DNA of 64,000 nucleotides from assembly GCF_009769735.1 (NCBI RefSeq), contig NZ_WSRO01000002.1, positions 8,047,001 through 8,111,000 of the forward strand. Reading direction: 5' to 3'. Below, piece after piece: positions 1-8,223 of the stretch. A model generated the notes under the pieces. The model saw only the letters and a program-made list of their open reading frames with translations, was not told where the DNA came from and searched no databases. The position numbers and the translations under genes were made by a program. This DNA is from Streptomyces sp. BA2 (GTDB lineage: Bacteria; Actinomycetota; Actinomycetes; Streptomycetales; Streptomycetaceae). The stretch's first letter is position 1, and every line of letters begins with the position of its first letter.

Positions 1-1301
1 ATCGCGGCGGCCTGCTCCGGGGCGATCACCGAGAAGTAACTGTCCGGCGTCGCCCAGAGGTTGTCCGGTGACGCGAGCGCGAGCGCCCCGCCGGAGCCGC
101 CCTCACCGATGACCAGGGAAGTGACCGGCACCGGCGCCGTGGCGACGGCGGCGAACAGATCGGCGATCGCCGCGCCCGCGCCCGCCCGTTCGGCCTCCGC
201 CCCGTTCGCGGCACCCGGCGTGTCGACGAGCGTCAGGACGGGGATGCCGAGACGCCCCGCGAGCCGGACAAGACGTGCCGCGGTGCGGTACCCCGCGGGC
301 GTCGTCGCGGTCCCGCACTGCGCCGCGTAGGCGACCGTCCGCCCCTCGTGCCGCCCGAAACCGCAGAGCATCCCCGGGTCCGTGCCGCCACACCGGTCGC
401 CGCGCAGCGGTGCCCGGACCGTGAAGTAGGCGTCCAAGTAGGCGTCGGCGCGCGGCCGTTCGGGTGCTCGGGCCCGGCTGACGGCTTCCCAGCCGGTGGC
501 GGGCAGGTCGGAGCGGCCGAGTGCGCCGGGGGGGTCGGGGGCGGCAGACGTGGACCCGTCGGTAAGAGGGCGGACGGCCCCAGGAGCGGCGGCCAGCAGC
601 CCCAGGCGCAACGCCAGCGCTTCGCGCAGCTCCTCCGGGCGTACGACGTCATCGATCGCCCCCGCCGCCAGCTGGGCCTCGGCGGTGTACGCGGCCGGGT
701 CCGTGTCCACGGGCCGCACCCGCGACCCGGCGAAGCCGACCTGGCTGCCGGGCAGGGCGAGGATCAGGTCGGCACCCGCCCCCAGGGTGGCCCAGCCGCC
801 GCCTGTGGTCGGATCGCGAAGGACCGCGATCCGGGCGAGGCCCGCCGCACCGGTGAGCTCGGACTGCCGGGCCACGCGCTGCAGTTGGACCAGGGCGCGC
901 ATGCCCTCCTGCATACGGCTGCCGCCCGTCGCGATCAGCGAGACGACGGGCAGCCGGTGGTCCCGGGCGTGACGGTGCGCGGCCTCCAGGCGGTCGCCCG
1001 TGCGCTCACCGAGGGAGCCGCCCAGGAAGCCGAACTCGAAGGAGACGATCACCGCCCGGGTGCCGCCGACGGTGGCGGTGCCGCAGACCACCGACTCCCG
1101 TTCGCCGGTACGCTCCTCGGCGCGGGCGCGGGACTGCGCGTACCCCTGCCAGGCGAGCGGGCCGTCCGGGCGGGAGCCGGTGTCCCTGAACTCCGCATCG
1201 GGAGGGAAGAGTTCACGGAAGCTGTCCTGATCTGCCACGGAGGTGATGGCCGCGCGGGCCGTCAGGCGGAGCGCCGGGCCGTCAGGCATCGGCTCAGGCA
1301 T
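1..1301 (-). CDS. Acyl-CoA carboxyltransferase, fused beta/alpha type (partial, runs off left edge)
   Basis: Carboxyltransferase of the acetyl/propionyl-CoA carboxylase family, expected to move a carboxyl group between carboxybiotin and an acyl-CoA. 433 codons are visible; the C-terminus lies beyond the window. The first half is AccD-like, without an obvious zinc-ribbon cysteine set. Near residues 395-410 is the AccA-type glycine-rich motif VIGEGGSGGALAL, followed by SYFSVIAPEQ near 420-430, so both carboxyltransferase halves sit on one chain. ATG at 1301 overlaps the last 8 bases of the malonyl-CoA synthetase gene, implying translational coupling. No biotin carboxylase or biotin carrier gene is visible, so the partner must be encoded elsewhere. 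The acyl substrate is not readable; malonyl-CoA handling is inferred from the neighbours. Confidence 0.85.
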   Translation of the reverse strand, partial: MPEPMPDGPALRLTARAAITSVADQDSFRELFPPDAEFRDTGSRPDGPLAWQGYAQSRARAEERTGERESVVCGTATVGGTRAVIVSFEFGFLGGSLGERTGDRLEAAHRHARDHRLPVVSLIATGGSRMQEGMRALVQLQRVARQSELTGAAGLARIAVLRDPTTGGGWATLGAGADLILALPGSQVGFAGSRVRPVDTDPAAYTAEAQLAAGAIDDVVRPEELREALALRLGLLAAAPGAVRPLTDGSTSAAPDPPGALGRSDLPATGWEAVSRARAPERPRADAYLDAYFTVRAPLRGDRCGGTDPGMLCGFGRHEGRTVAYAAQCGTATTPAGYRTAARLVRLAGRLGIPVLTLVDTPGAANGAEAERAGAGAAIADLFAAVATAPVPVTSLVIGEGGSGGALALASPDNLWATPDSYFSVIAPEQAAA

Positions 1302-2757
1302 GGAGAGACCGCTTCATGATCTTCCCCATGTCGTTGCGGGGAAGCTCCGTCAGATAGCGCACGGCCCGAGGGCGCTTGTGCGGGGCGAGCTGCGCGGCCA
1401 CATGGTCCGCCAAGTCGCGCTCCGACGGCGGCTGTTCGGGGTCCGTCGGCACGATCCAGGCGACGATGCGCTCGCCCAGGTCGTCGTCGGGCTCCCCGGT
1501 CACGGCGGCCTCTCGTACACCCGGATGCTCAAGCAGGGCGTTCTCGATCTCGCCCGCGCCGATCTTGTAGCCGCCGCTCTTGATGAGGTCGGTGGCCTTG
1601 CGGCCGACGATGCGCACATAGCCGTCGTCGTCGCGCAACGCCATGTCGCCGGTGCGGAACCAGCCGTCGGCGGTGAAGGCGGCGGCGGTGGCGTCGGGCC
1701 GGTTCAGGTACTCGGTGAACAGATTCGGGCCGCGCACCTCGATCTCGCCGACCTCCCGCGGGTCCGCGGTCTCGGCGCCCGTCTCGTCCACGAGGCGCAG
1801 TTCCACACCGGCCAACGGCACCCCGACGGTTCCCGCGCGGGGTTCGCCGTCGGCCCGCACGCTCGTGTTCATCAGGGTCTCCGTCATGCCGTACCGCTCG
1901 ATCACCCGGCGCCCGGTGGCCGCCGCGATCCGCTCGTGGTCGTGCACGGGCAGCGCGGCGGACCCGGAGACCAGGATCCGCGCGCCGGACAGCGCCTTGG
2001 CGAGCCCCGGATCGCCGGGCAGCGCCTCCGCGATGCGGTGGTACATGGTGGGCACGCCGAACAACATCGTTGCCCCGTCGGCGAGTTCCTTCTTCACGCC
2101 CTCGATGGAGAACCGGCCCAGGTGCCGTACGGAACCGCCTCGGCGCAGCGGCCCGAGGATGCCGAGGATCAGCCCGTGCACGTGGAACAGCGGGAGCCCG
2201 TGCACCAGCACGTCGTCGGACGTCCACTGCCAGGCGTCCTCAAGGGCGTCCAAGGTGGTGGCGAGGGCCCGGCGTGGCAGCACGGCACCCTTGGGCGGCC
2301 CTGTGGTGCCCGAGGTGTAGACGATCAGGGCGGGAGACTCGGGGTCGGGCTCGACCGGCGCTTCAGGGGTGGTCGTGACGCCGGTGAGATTGATGTCCTT
2401 ACGCTCCAACGCGCGCAGAGGCTCCGGCAGTTCATCACCCGGCCCCGCGAGCACCACCGACGGCGCGCTGTCCGCCACGATGTGTCCGAGCTCGCGCTCG
2501 CCGGTCTTCGGGTTCAGCGGCACGACGGGCACACCGGAGAGCAGCGCGGCCACCACGCCGACGGCGGTTTCGAGCGTCGGCGTCGCCCACAGCGCGACCC
2601 GGCGCGCCGAGCCGATCGAGGCGGCCAGGGAACCTGCCGTGGCGGCGAGTTCGGCGTACGTCAGCGAGCGCTCGCCGAAGCGCAGGGCTGGGAGATCGGG
2701 GGCCGCGGCAAGGGCAGGGAAGAGGGGCGGGAAGGCGGGCGGTCGGGGGGAACTCAC
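1294..2757 (-). CDS. matB: Malonyl-CoA synthetase (MatB-type acyl-CoA ligase)
   Basis: ATP-dependent ligase joining malonate (or a methylmalonate-type acid) to CoA in the cytoplasm. The 487-aa protein has the ANL-superfamily signatures in order: YTSGTTGPPKGAV near residue 150 (phosphate loop), ERYGMTET near 290, GWFRTGD near 365, GRKATDLIKSGGYKIGAGEIE-type hinge near 380, and the catalytic lysine in NDMGKIMK at the C-terminus. Length and the compact N-terminus match the Streptomyces MatB enzymes (known from S. coelicolor) rather than long acetyl-CoA synthetases. GTG start at 2757 has AAGGAG about 10 bases upstream. It lies between a MatC-like carrier and a carboxyltransferase on the same strand, the expected malonate-utilisation context. 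Confidence 0.88.
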   Translation of the reverse strand: MSSPRPPAFPPLFPALAAAPDLPALRFGERSLTYAELAATAGSLAASIGSARRVALWATPTLETAVGVVAALLSGVPVVPLNPKTGERELGHIVADSAPSVVLAGPGDELPEPLRALERKDINLTGVTTTPEAPVEPDPESPALIVYTSGTTGPPKGAVLPRRALATTLDALEDAWQWTSDDVLVHGLPLFHVHGLILGILGPLRRGGSVRHLGRFSIEGVKKELADGATMLFGVPTMYHRIAEALPGDPGLAKALSGARILVSGSAALPVHDHERIAAATGRRVIERYGMTETLMNTSVRADGEPRAGTVGVPLAGVELRLVDETGAETADPREVGEIEVRGPNLFTEYLNRPDATAAAFTADGWFRTGDMALRDDDGYVRIVGRKATDLIKSGGYKIGAGEIENALLEHPGVREAAVTGEPDDDLGERIVAWIVPTDPEQPPSERDLADHVAAQLAPHKRPRAVRYLTELPRNDMGKIMKRSLHA

Positions 2758-2800
2758 GCTGCGTGTCTCCTTGGTCGTAGGGGGCCTGTGGTGGTTCGTC

Positions 2801-4063
2801 CTACCCGAATCCTGGCACCACGAGGACGAGCCACACCGCGGCGGGCACCACCGCCACCACGATCCCGCCGTACACCATGAGCTGCCGGAAGAAGCGCTCC
2901 CGGTCGACGTCCGGGGCGGCTGCGAGCACCAGCGCGCCGTTGGTCGAGAAGGGGCTGACGTCCACGACGGTGGCGGAGACGGCGAGCGCCGCGATCATGC
3001 CGACCGCGCCGATCTCGCCCTGGGCCAGGAACGGCACCGCCAGCGGGATGAGCGCGCCCATGATGCCGACGGAGGAGGCGAAGGCGGAGATCAGCGCTCC
3101 GATGTAGCAGAGCAGTACGGCGGCGAGGAGGGGGACGCCGATGTCGGACACGCCCTCACCGGCCCAGTCGATGGTGCCCATCTCCTCCAGTACGCCGACG
3201 TAGGTCAGCACACCGCAGATGAGCAGCACGGTCGGCCAGGCGATCTCGCCGACGGCCTTGCGGCTCGACTCGGGCCAGAACGCGCTCAGGAGCACGGCCA
3301 GGGTGATGGCGCTGAGACCGGCGTCGAGATCGAAGCCGAGGACGGCGACGACGAGGGCGACCAGTGCGGCGAGCGTGGCGATCTTGGCCGGATCGAGCCG
3401 CGAACCGGCCTCTTTCTCGGCCGATTCGGCCTCTGCCGACTCGTCGTCCTCGTGACGGCCGCCCAGCTTCAGCCCGCCGAAGAGGACGAAGACGATGCCG
3501 GCGATGAGGAGATTCACGACGAGCGAGGCGAGGAAGAGCGCGACCTCGTTCCCCGGGAGTTTCTCGCGCTCCACGATGCCGTTGACGATCGAGCCGTAGA
3601 TGCTGATGGGCGAGAAGCCGCCGCCCTGGGCCCCGTGCACCACCATGGCGCCCATCAGGAGCGGGCTGATTCCGTACTGCGCGGCGAAGCTCAGGGCGAT
3701 CGGCGCGACGATCGCCACGGCGGCCGGACTGACCGCCCCGATCGCGGTGAGCGCACCGGTGATCACGAACATCACCCAGGGGATCAGCGCGATCCGCCCG
3801 CGCACAAGCCGGATGGACGCGTGCACCAGCCAGTCCGTGGTGCCGTTGGCGCGGGCGATCGCGAACAGATAGGTCACGCCGACCAGGACGACGAACAGGT
3901 CGCCGGGGAAACCGGCGAAGATGCCGTCCGCGTCGAGGTCGGCGGCCAGCTCGCCGACCGCGAAGGCGGCGGCGAACGCGAGCGCGCCCATGTTGATGGA
4001 GCGGGTGGTGGCGATCACGAAGACCACCACGAGTACGAGGATGGAGATGAGTTCGGCGGACAA
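2801..4063 (-). CDS. MatC-like dicarboxylate (malonate) carrier
   Basis: Integral membrane protein of 420 aa with about 11-12 hydrophobic segments, of the MatC/SLC13-like dicarboxylate transporter group. The N-terminus (ISILVLVVVFVIATTR, then a glycine/alanine-rich second helix) is the MatC N-terminal type. A charged Glu/Asp/Ser-rich cytoplasmic loop lies near residues 205-225, separating two halves. Presumed role is malonate uptake for the MatB gene 43 bp downstream. The start is TTG at 4063, chosen because GGGAG lies 8-12 bases upstream and no ATG or GTG near it fits better. The promoter region is shared with a divergent FadR-type regulator. The substrate is inferred from context. Confidence 0.8.
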   Translation of the reverse strand: MSAELISILVLVVVFVIATTRSINMGALAFAAAFAVGELAADLDADGIFAGFPGDLFVVLVGVTYLFAIARANGTTDWLVHASIRLVRGRIALIPWVMFVITGALTAIGAVSPAAVAIVAPIALSFAAQYGISPLLMGAMVVHGAQGGGFSPISIYGSIVNGIVEREKLPGNEVALFLASLVVNLLIAGIVFVLFGGLKLGGRHEDDESAEAESAEKEAGSRLDPAKIATLAALVALVVAVLGFDLDAGLSAITLAVLLSAFWPESSRKAVGEIAWPTVLLICGVLTYVGVLEEMGTIDWAGEGVSDIGVPLLAAVLLCYIGALISAFASSVGIMGALIPLAVPFLAQGEIGAVGMIAALAVSATVVDVSPFSTNGALVLAAAPDVDRERFFRQLMVYGGIVVAVVPAAVWLVLVVPGFG

Positions 4064-4082
4064 CGTGGGCTCCCGTCCCTGG

Positions 4083-4200
4083 GCCGTCCCTCAGTGGCCA
4101 AGTGGCTGAGCCAATATGGCCGTTGGCGGAACTCAGCGTCGGGGTATCGGTTTCGGCCGTCAAGGGATCGGACGCACATTGGCTCAGCCACTTGTCCACT
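4083..4200. promoter_or_regulatory. Divergent operator region with two palindromic sites
   Basis: The 219-bp gap between the divergent carrier and regulator genes holds a perfect 16-bp inverted pair, AAGTGGCTGAGCCAAT at 4100-4115 and its reverse complement at 4178-4193. Each contains the 11-bp palindrome TGGCTNAGCCA (4103-4113 and 4180-4190), centres 77 bp apart. Extra AGTGG half-repeats flank both copies on the outer side. An 11-bp dyad with one central base is the usual size for FadR-subfamily GntR operators, so these are the likely binding sites of the adjacent regulator. Confidence 0.7.
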
Positions 4201-4282
4201 CGTCCACTGGATCGCCCGCTGTTAGGCTGCGGCTCCATCGGCACGGGGACCGGACTCACGGGGACCGGAATGGGGGGTGGGG

Positions 4283-5014
4283 ATGTCCGACGCGCTGCGC
4301 CCCATGGGCAGGACGAGGCTGTACGAGCAGGTGCTCGACCGGCTGCGCGCCTACGTCGGCGAGGGCGGCCTGCGCTCGGGCGACCGGCTGCCGCCCGAGC
4401 GTGAACTGGCCCAGCGCCTCGGCGTTTCCCGCGCTTCCGTCAAGCAGGCCATCGTCGTACTCGAAGTGCAGGGCCTGGTCGAGGTGCGGCACGGCGGCGG
4501 CACCTATCTGGTCAAGGACAGCCTGGACGCCGAGCCCGTGGAGCGGCTCGTGGAGCGCAAGCGACGGCTGCCCGACGTCCTGGAGGCACGCGAGGCCCTG
4601 GAGACCAAACTCGCCGAACTGGCCGCCGAGCGCCGCACGGACGAGGACCTGCGGGCGATGCGGGACGCCCTCGGCACGATGGCTCGGGAGATCGAGACGG
4701 GCGAGCGCGGCGTCGAGGGCGACCGGCTCTTCCACGCCGCCGTGACCGCGGCCGCCCACAGCGCGCTGCTCGCCGAGTTCATGCGCTCCATCGCCGAGCA
4801 GATCACCGAGAGCCGCAACGAGTCGCTGCGCCAGGTGCGCCGTCCCGCCCGTTCCCTCGCCCAGCACCACGCGATCCTCGACGCGATCGAGGCCGGCCGT
4901 GGCCGGGCGGCGGCGGCCGCCATGCGCCGGCATGTGCGGACGGTCGCGAAAGTGCGGCTCCTCGACTGGAACCCTGACGACGAGGCGAGCACCCCGGACG
5001 ACTCGGAGGCGTAG
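4283..5014 (+). CDS. FadR-subfamily GntR transcriptional regulator
   Basis: DNA-binding repressor/activator of 243 aa. Residues ~8-75 form the GntR winged helix (LRSGDRLPPERELAQRLGVS, then the RHGGGTYL wing). Residues ~85-230 form an all-helical FCD ligand-binding domain, with the acidic/histidine residues that bind metal and carboxylate ligands (EAREALE, DRLFHAAV, QHHAILDAI, MRRHV). ATG 4283 was preferred over in-frame GTG 4277 because a G-rich Shine-Dalgarno lies 5-10 bases upstream. Divergent from the MatC/MatB operon, so the likely local regulator with malonate or malonyl-CoA as a plausible effector; the ligand is an inference. Confidence 0.85.
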   Translation: MSDALRPMGRTRLYEQVLDRLRAYVGEGGLRSGDRLPPERELAQRLGVSRASVKQAIVVLEVQGLVEVRHGGGTYLVKDSLDAEPVERLVERKRRLPDVLEAREALETKLAELAAERRTDEDLRAMRDALGTMAREIETGERGVEGDRLFHAAVTAAAHSALLAEFMRSIAEQITESRNESLRQVRRPARSLAQHHAILDAIEAGRGRAAAAAMRRHVRTVAKVRLLDWNPDDEASTPDDSEA

Positions 5015-5042
5015 GACCCGCGGTCACTCGGTCACTTCCCTG

Positions 5043-5061
5043 CCGCACGGGGGGGGTGCGG
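5043..5061. terminator. Possible hairpin terminator
   Basis: CCGCAC and GTGCGG arms flank a 7-G loop, 28 bp after the GntR regulator stop codon. There is no T-run, as usual for Streptomyces terminators. Weak, judged from position and stem only. Confidence 0.35.
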
Positions 5062-5126
5062 GGCTTCGTCGGCGGCCGGCCGTGTCGTTCACCCCGGGCG
5101 CCGCACGCGGCACCGAAGGTGGGCCC

Positions 5127-6455
5127 ATGCACGACGACACCGACGACACCACGGACGACGACACCACGGACGGCAACAGCGCTCCCCGTCAGCCCGGCAC
5201 CGAGGCACGCGCCTCCGCCCTCCTGCGCCGCCCCAAGCTGTGGCTGGTACCGACCGTTCTGACCGGGATGCTCGCGCTGCTGCTGTCCCTGCTCTACATG
5301 GGCGGCATCATCAGCCCCAACCGCGACCTGCGCGACCTGCCCATCGCCATCGTCAACGCCGACCAGGGAAAGCCCCCGGCCGGGCAGAAGCAGAACCTGG
5401 GGACGCAGGTCGCCGAGACCGTCCTCGCCGACACGTCGAGCGACAAGGCCGACTGGCGCGGGCTCACCCGGGCCGAGGCCCAGGACGAGCTGGACTCCGG
5501 CAAGATCTACGGGGCCCTGGTCATCCCCGCGAACTTCACCGACTCCGTAGCCGCGCTCACCACGCCGCGCGCGACGGAGCGGCCGACGCTGACCGTGCTG
5601 ACCAACCCCGGCATGGGCAGCCTCGGTTCCTCCCTGGCGAGCAGGATCACCACGGCGGCCGCACAGCAGTCGTCGCAGGCCATCGGCAAGCAGCTGAAGT
5701 CGGCGGGCGCCGACAAGGAGGCCGGTTCCACCGCGGGCCTGCTGCTCACCGACCCTGTCGGCATCACCACCGAGGTCGGCCGCCCCATCGGCGACAACAG
5801 CGGGTTGGGCCTGAGCGCGTTCTACTACACCCTGCTGCTCGTCCTAGCCGGGTTCCTCGGCGCCAACCTCATCAGCATGGGCGTCGACACGGCCCTCGGC
5901 TACGCCGACAGTGAGATCGGCCCCTGGCACACCCGTCGCCCGACCGTGCCGATCAGCCGTACCCAGACCCTGCTGCTGAAGATGGTCATGACCGCGGGCA
6001 TCACGGTCCTGACCACCACCTTGGTCATGCTGGCGACCATCGCGATCCTGGGGATGGACGCCGGCCACCTGCCGTTGCTGTGGATCTTCTCCTACTGCGC
6101 GAGCCTCGCCGTGGGCCTGGGAGTCCAGGCCATCAACGCCGCCTTCGGCGGGATCGGTCAGCTCGTGTCCATGTTCGTGTTCATCGTCCTCGGCCTGCCG
6201 TCGTCCGGGGCCACCATCCCGCTGGAGGCGGTCCCCGCCTTCTACCGCTTCCTCGGCATCTTCGAGCCCATGCGCCAGCTCAGCGGGGGCGTCCGCTCCA
6301 TCCTCTTCTTCGACGCCCGCGCCGATGCCGGCCTCGCCCGCGCCTGGATCATGATCGCGGTCGGGAGCGCGATCGCCGTGGCCTTCGGGTTCGCGATGAC
6401 GCGTTACTACGACCGCAAGGGGCTGCACCGGCTGACCCCGCAGCCCTCACCCTGA
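5127..6455 (+). CDS. DUF3533/YhgE-Pip-like membrane protein
   Basis: 442-aa membrane protein. An Asp/Thr-rich cytoplasmic N-terminus (repeated TDD) leads to one helix near residues 38-60, then a ~170-residue extracytoplasmic domain (PIAIVNADQG start, typical of YhgE/Pip and DUF3533 proteins), then about five helices from residue 230 to near the end. This one-plus-five topology resembles ABC-2-type permeases, but no ATPase lies beside it. ATG 5127 has GAAGG upstream; the longer open frame upstream lacks a Shine-Dalgarno. Members are linked to drug export or envelope functions, but the substrate is not predictable here. It converges on the beta-propeller gene 9 bp away. Confidence 0.75.
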   Translation: MHDDTDDTTDDDTTDGNSAPRQPGTEARASALLRRPKLWLVPTVLTGMLALLLSLLYMGGIISPNRDLRDLPIAIVNADQGKPPAGQKQNLGTQVAETVLADTSSDKADWRGLTRAEAQDELDSGKIYGALVIPANFTDSVAALTTPRATERPTLTVLTNPGMGSLGSSLASRITTAAAQQSSQAIGKQLKSAGADKEAGSTAGLLLTDPVGITTEVGRPIGDNSGLGLSAFYYTLLLVLAGFLGANLISMGVDTALGYADSEIGPWHTRRPTVPISRTQTLLLKMVMTAGITVLTTTLVMLATIAILGMDAGHLPLLWIFSYCASLAVGLGVQAINAAFGGIGQLVSMFVFIVLGLPSSGATIPLEAVPAFYRFLGIFEPMRQLSGGVRSILFFDARADAGLARAWIMIAVGSAIAVAFGFAMTRYYDRKGLHRLTPQPSP

Positions 6456-6464
6456 ACTCGCCCG

Positions 6465-7523
6465 TCAGCGGCGGAGGCGGACGCGGGTCAGCAGGTCCTC
6501 GCCCGCGGGGCCGGAGCCCGACTTGTCGACCACGTACGCGTGTCCCTCGGCCACTTGGACGTGGTTGGGGTTCGCCCCGGTGGCCACGGACTTCACGACG
6601 GCTCCCTTGTGCGGGTCGACGATCGTGACGGTGGCGGTGGTGCGGTTGACGGCAAGGACGTGGCCCGAGCGGTGGTCGACGGCCACGGACTTGGTGCCCC
6701 CGCCGGTGGGCACGGACCGGGTGACCGCACCCTTGCGCAGGTCGACGACCGTGACGGTGCCGGAGGTCTGGTCGGCGGTGTAGGCGGTGCGGCCGTTCTT
6801 GGAGAGGGCGATCGAGAGCGGCCCCTTGCCCGCCGGGATGAGGCGCGGACTCTCGGCACGGGGGGAGACCTCGATGATCTGGGCGCCGTGGTAGTCGGCG
6901 GCGTACACCGAACCGGTCCGCTCGTTCACGGTGATGCCCGTCGGGCCGGTGCCGGGGACGGTGAGGCGCTTCTTCTCCTTGAAGGTGCCGGAGTCGAACG
7001 CGACGAGGCTGCCGTCGGCGAAGGAGCTCGCCCACACCGTGTCGCGCCGCTCGTCCACGACTATCTCGCGGGCGTGGTTCACGTTCGGCAGCGTGGCGAG
7101 GCGCTTGCCGGTGCGCTGGCTGTAGACGCCGACGCTGTTGTCGCGGGTGTTCGTCGTCCAGACGGTGTTGTGCTCGTCGTCGACGGCGATGCCGTAGACC
7201 GACTCCACGGCGCCGGTGGCCGCGTCGGTGACCGGTGGCGCGTAGGCCTTCTCGACCTTCAGCGTGTCCGGGTCGACCCTCAGCAGACGGGAGTCGGTGA
7301 CGGTGGCGGGCGGCATGCCGACGGAGGAGGTCATCCAGAGCGCGTCGTTCCGCTCGGAGTACGCGGACTGGTACAGGCCCTGCCTGATCGGCACCGTGGT
7401 GGTGGGCGAGCCGCCCCCTGCGGTGTCGGCGCCCGCGGTGCCGGTCGGGACCAGGGCACTTCCCGCGGCGAGCGACACGGTGATCGCGGTGGTACGGCGG
7501 GCCCGGCGGATGGTTGAGCTCAT
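6465..7523 (-). CDS. Secreted YncE-type beta-propeller protein (iron-box controlled)
   Basis: 352-aa exported protein. A Sec-type signal peptide (RRARRTTAITVSLAAGSALV, cleavage near the ADTA region) precedes repeated YVTN/NHL-like blades such as GPLSIALSKNGRTAYTAD and GTVTVVDLRKGAVTRSV, which fold as a seven-bladed propeller. No catalytic residues are evident; such proteins usually bind partners or ligands. ATG 7523 is preceded by AAGGAG. A DmdR/IdeR-like iron box sits 57 bp upstream, so expression should rise under iron limitation, as for the adjacent ABC transporter. A role in iron or siderophore handling is inferred only from this. Confidence 0.8.
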   Translation of the reverse strand: MSSTIRRARRTTAITVSLAAGSALVPTGTAGADTAGGGSPTTTVPIRQGLYQSAYSERNDALWMTSSVGMPPATVTDSRLLRVDPDTLKVEKAYAPPVTDAATGAVESVYGIAVDDEHNTVWTTNTRDNSVGVYSQRTGKRLATLPNVNHAREIVVDERRDTVWASSFADGSLVAFDSGTFKEKKRLTVPGTGPTGITVNERTGSVYAADYHGAQIIEVSPRAESPRLIPAGKGPLSIALSKNGRTAYTADQTSGTVTVVDLRKGAVTRSVPTGGGTKSVAVDHRSGHVLAVNRTTATVTIVDPHKGAVVKSVATGANPNHVQVAEGHAYVVDKSGSGPAGEDLLTRVRLRR

Positions 7524-7579
7524 GCTGCGTCGATCTCCTTGGCAGATGTGCCTCCGGAGGAAGGCACTCGCCGATCAAC

Positions 7580-7598
7580 TTAGCCGAGCCTTACCTAA
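7580..7598 (-). promoter_or_regulatory. Iron box (DmdR/IdeR-like operator)
   Basis: The plus strand reads TTAGCCGAGCCTTACCTAA; its complement matches the 19-bp actinobacterial iron-box consensus TTAGGTTAGGCTCACCTAA at 16 of 19 positions by my count. It lies in the promoter region of the beta-propeller gene. Fe-loaded DmdR1-type repressors bind such sites. Confidence 0.75.
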
Positions 7599-7613
7599 TT
7601 CGTCATTCCTCTC

Positions 7614-7649
7614 TCCGCCGCTCTCTTCGCCGCTTTCTCCGCCGCTCTC
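7614..7649. repeat. Three 12-bp tandem repeats
   Basis: TCCGCCGCTCTC, TTCGCCGCTTTC, TCCGCCGCTCTC follow each other exactly; the last base of the third unit is the first plus-strand base of the NUDIX gene stop codon. No function is evident. Confidence 0.7.
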
Positions 7650-8185
7650 TAGGACAGGCAACCGGCGTGCGCGAGGGCCTGCTTGAGGAGCACGCCGTGA
7701 CCGCCCGGCATCTCGTTCTGGACCACCTCGGACGAGGCCTCCTGCGGACTGAACCAGACCAGGTCGAGAGCGTCCTGGCGGGGACGGCAGTCGCCTGCCA
7801 CCGGGACGATGTAGGCGAGGGACACCGCGTGCTGGCGGGGGTCGTGGAACGGCGTGATGCCGTGCGTCGGGAAGTACTCGGCGACGGTGAAGGGCTGCAG
7901 CGAGGCCGGGACGCGGGGGAGCGCCACCGGGCCGAGGTCCTTCTCAAGGTGGCGCAGCAGGGCGTCTCGGACCCGCTCGTGGTGCAGGACCCGGCCGGAG
8001 ACGAGGGAGCGGCTGACCGACCCGTCCCGTCCCATGCCCAACAGCAGTCCGATGCTGGTGACTTCGCCGCTGTCGTCGACGCGCACCGGCACGGCCTCGA
8101 CGTACAGGATCGGCATGCGGTTACGGGCCTGCTCGAGCTCGTCGGAGGTCAGCCAGCCGGGCGTGGTTTCGGTCGTGTCAGACAT
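7649..8185 (-). CDS. NUDIX-like hydrolase family protein (DUF4916 type)
   Basis: 178-aa cytoplasmic protein resembling the actinobacterial DUF4916/NUDIX-fold group. Features are PILYVEAVPVRVDDSGEVTSIGLLL, a short GxSRSLVSGRVLHHE segment in place of a full NUDIX box, and a C-terminal DLVWFSP strand typical of NUDIX proteins. The canonical catalytic box GX5EX7REUXEEXGU is not present, so phosphohydrolase activity is doubtful. It starts at ATG 8185, 38 bp after the ABC transporter gene on the same strand, and is probably co-transcribed with it. Confidence 0.65.
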   Translation of the reverse strand: MSDTTETTPGWLTSDELEQARNRMPILYVEAVPVRVDDSGEVTSIGLLLGMGRDGSVSRSLVSGRVLHHERVRDALLRHLEKDLGPVALPRVPASLQPFTVAEYFPTHGITPFHDPRQHAVSLAYIVPVAGDCRPRQDALDLVWFSPQEASSEVVQNEMPGGHGVLLKQALAHAGCLS

Positions 8186-8223
8186 CGGCTGATCATACGT
8201 TCACCGGCTCCCGCCGTGCTGCT

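Noticed and set aside
1243..2880. Long plus-strand frame over the malonyl-CoA synthetase
   Set aside because: Opposite strand of a gene with complete ANL motifs; only codon-bias shadow.
1..5014. Start of a polyketide biosynthetic cluster (malonyl-CoA supply)
   Set aside because: No ketosynthase, acyltransferase or carrier-protein genes follow; the set matches ordinary malonate use.
7649..8185. Active NUDIX pyrophosphatase
   Set aside because: The canonical NUDIX box is not present, so only family resemblance is claimed.
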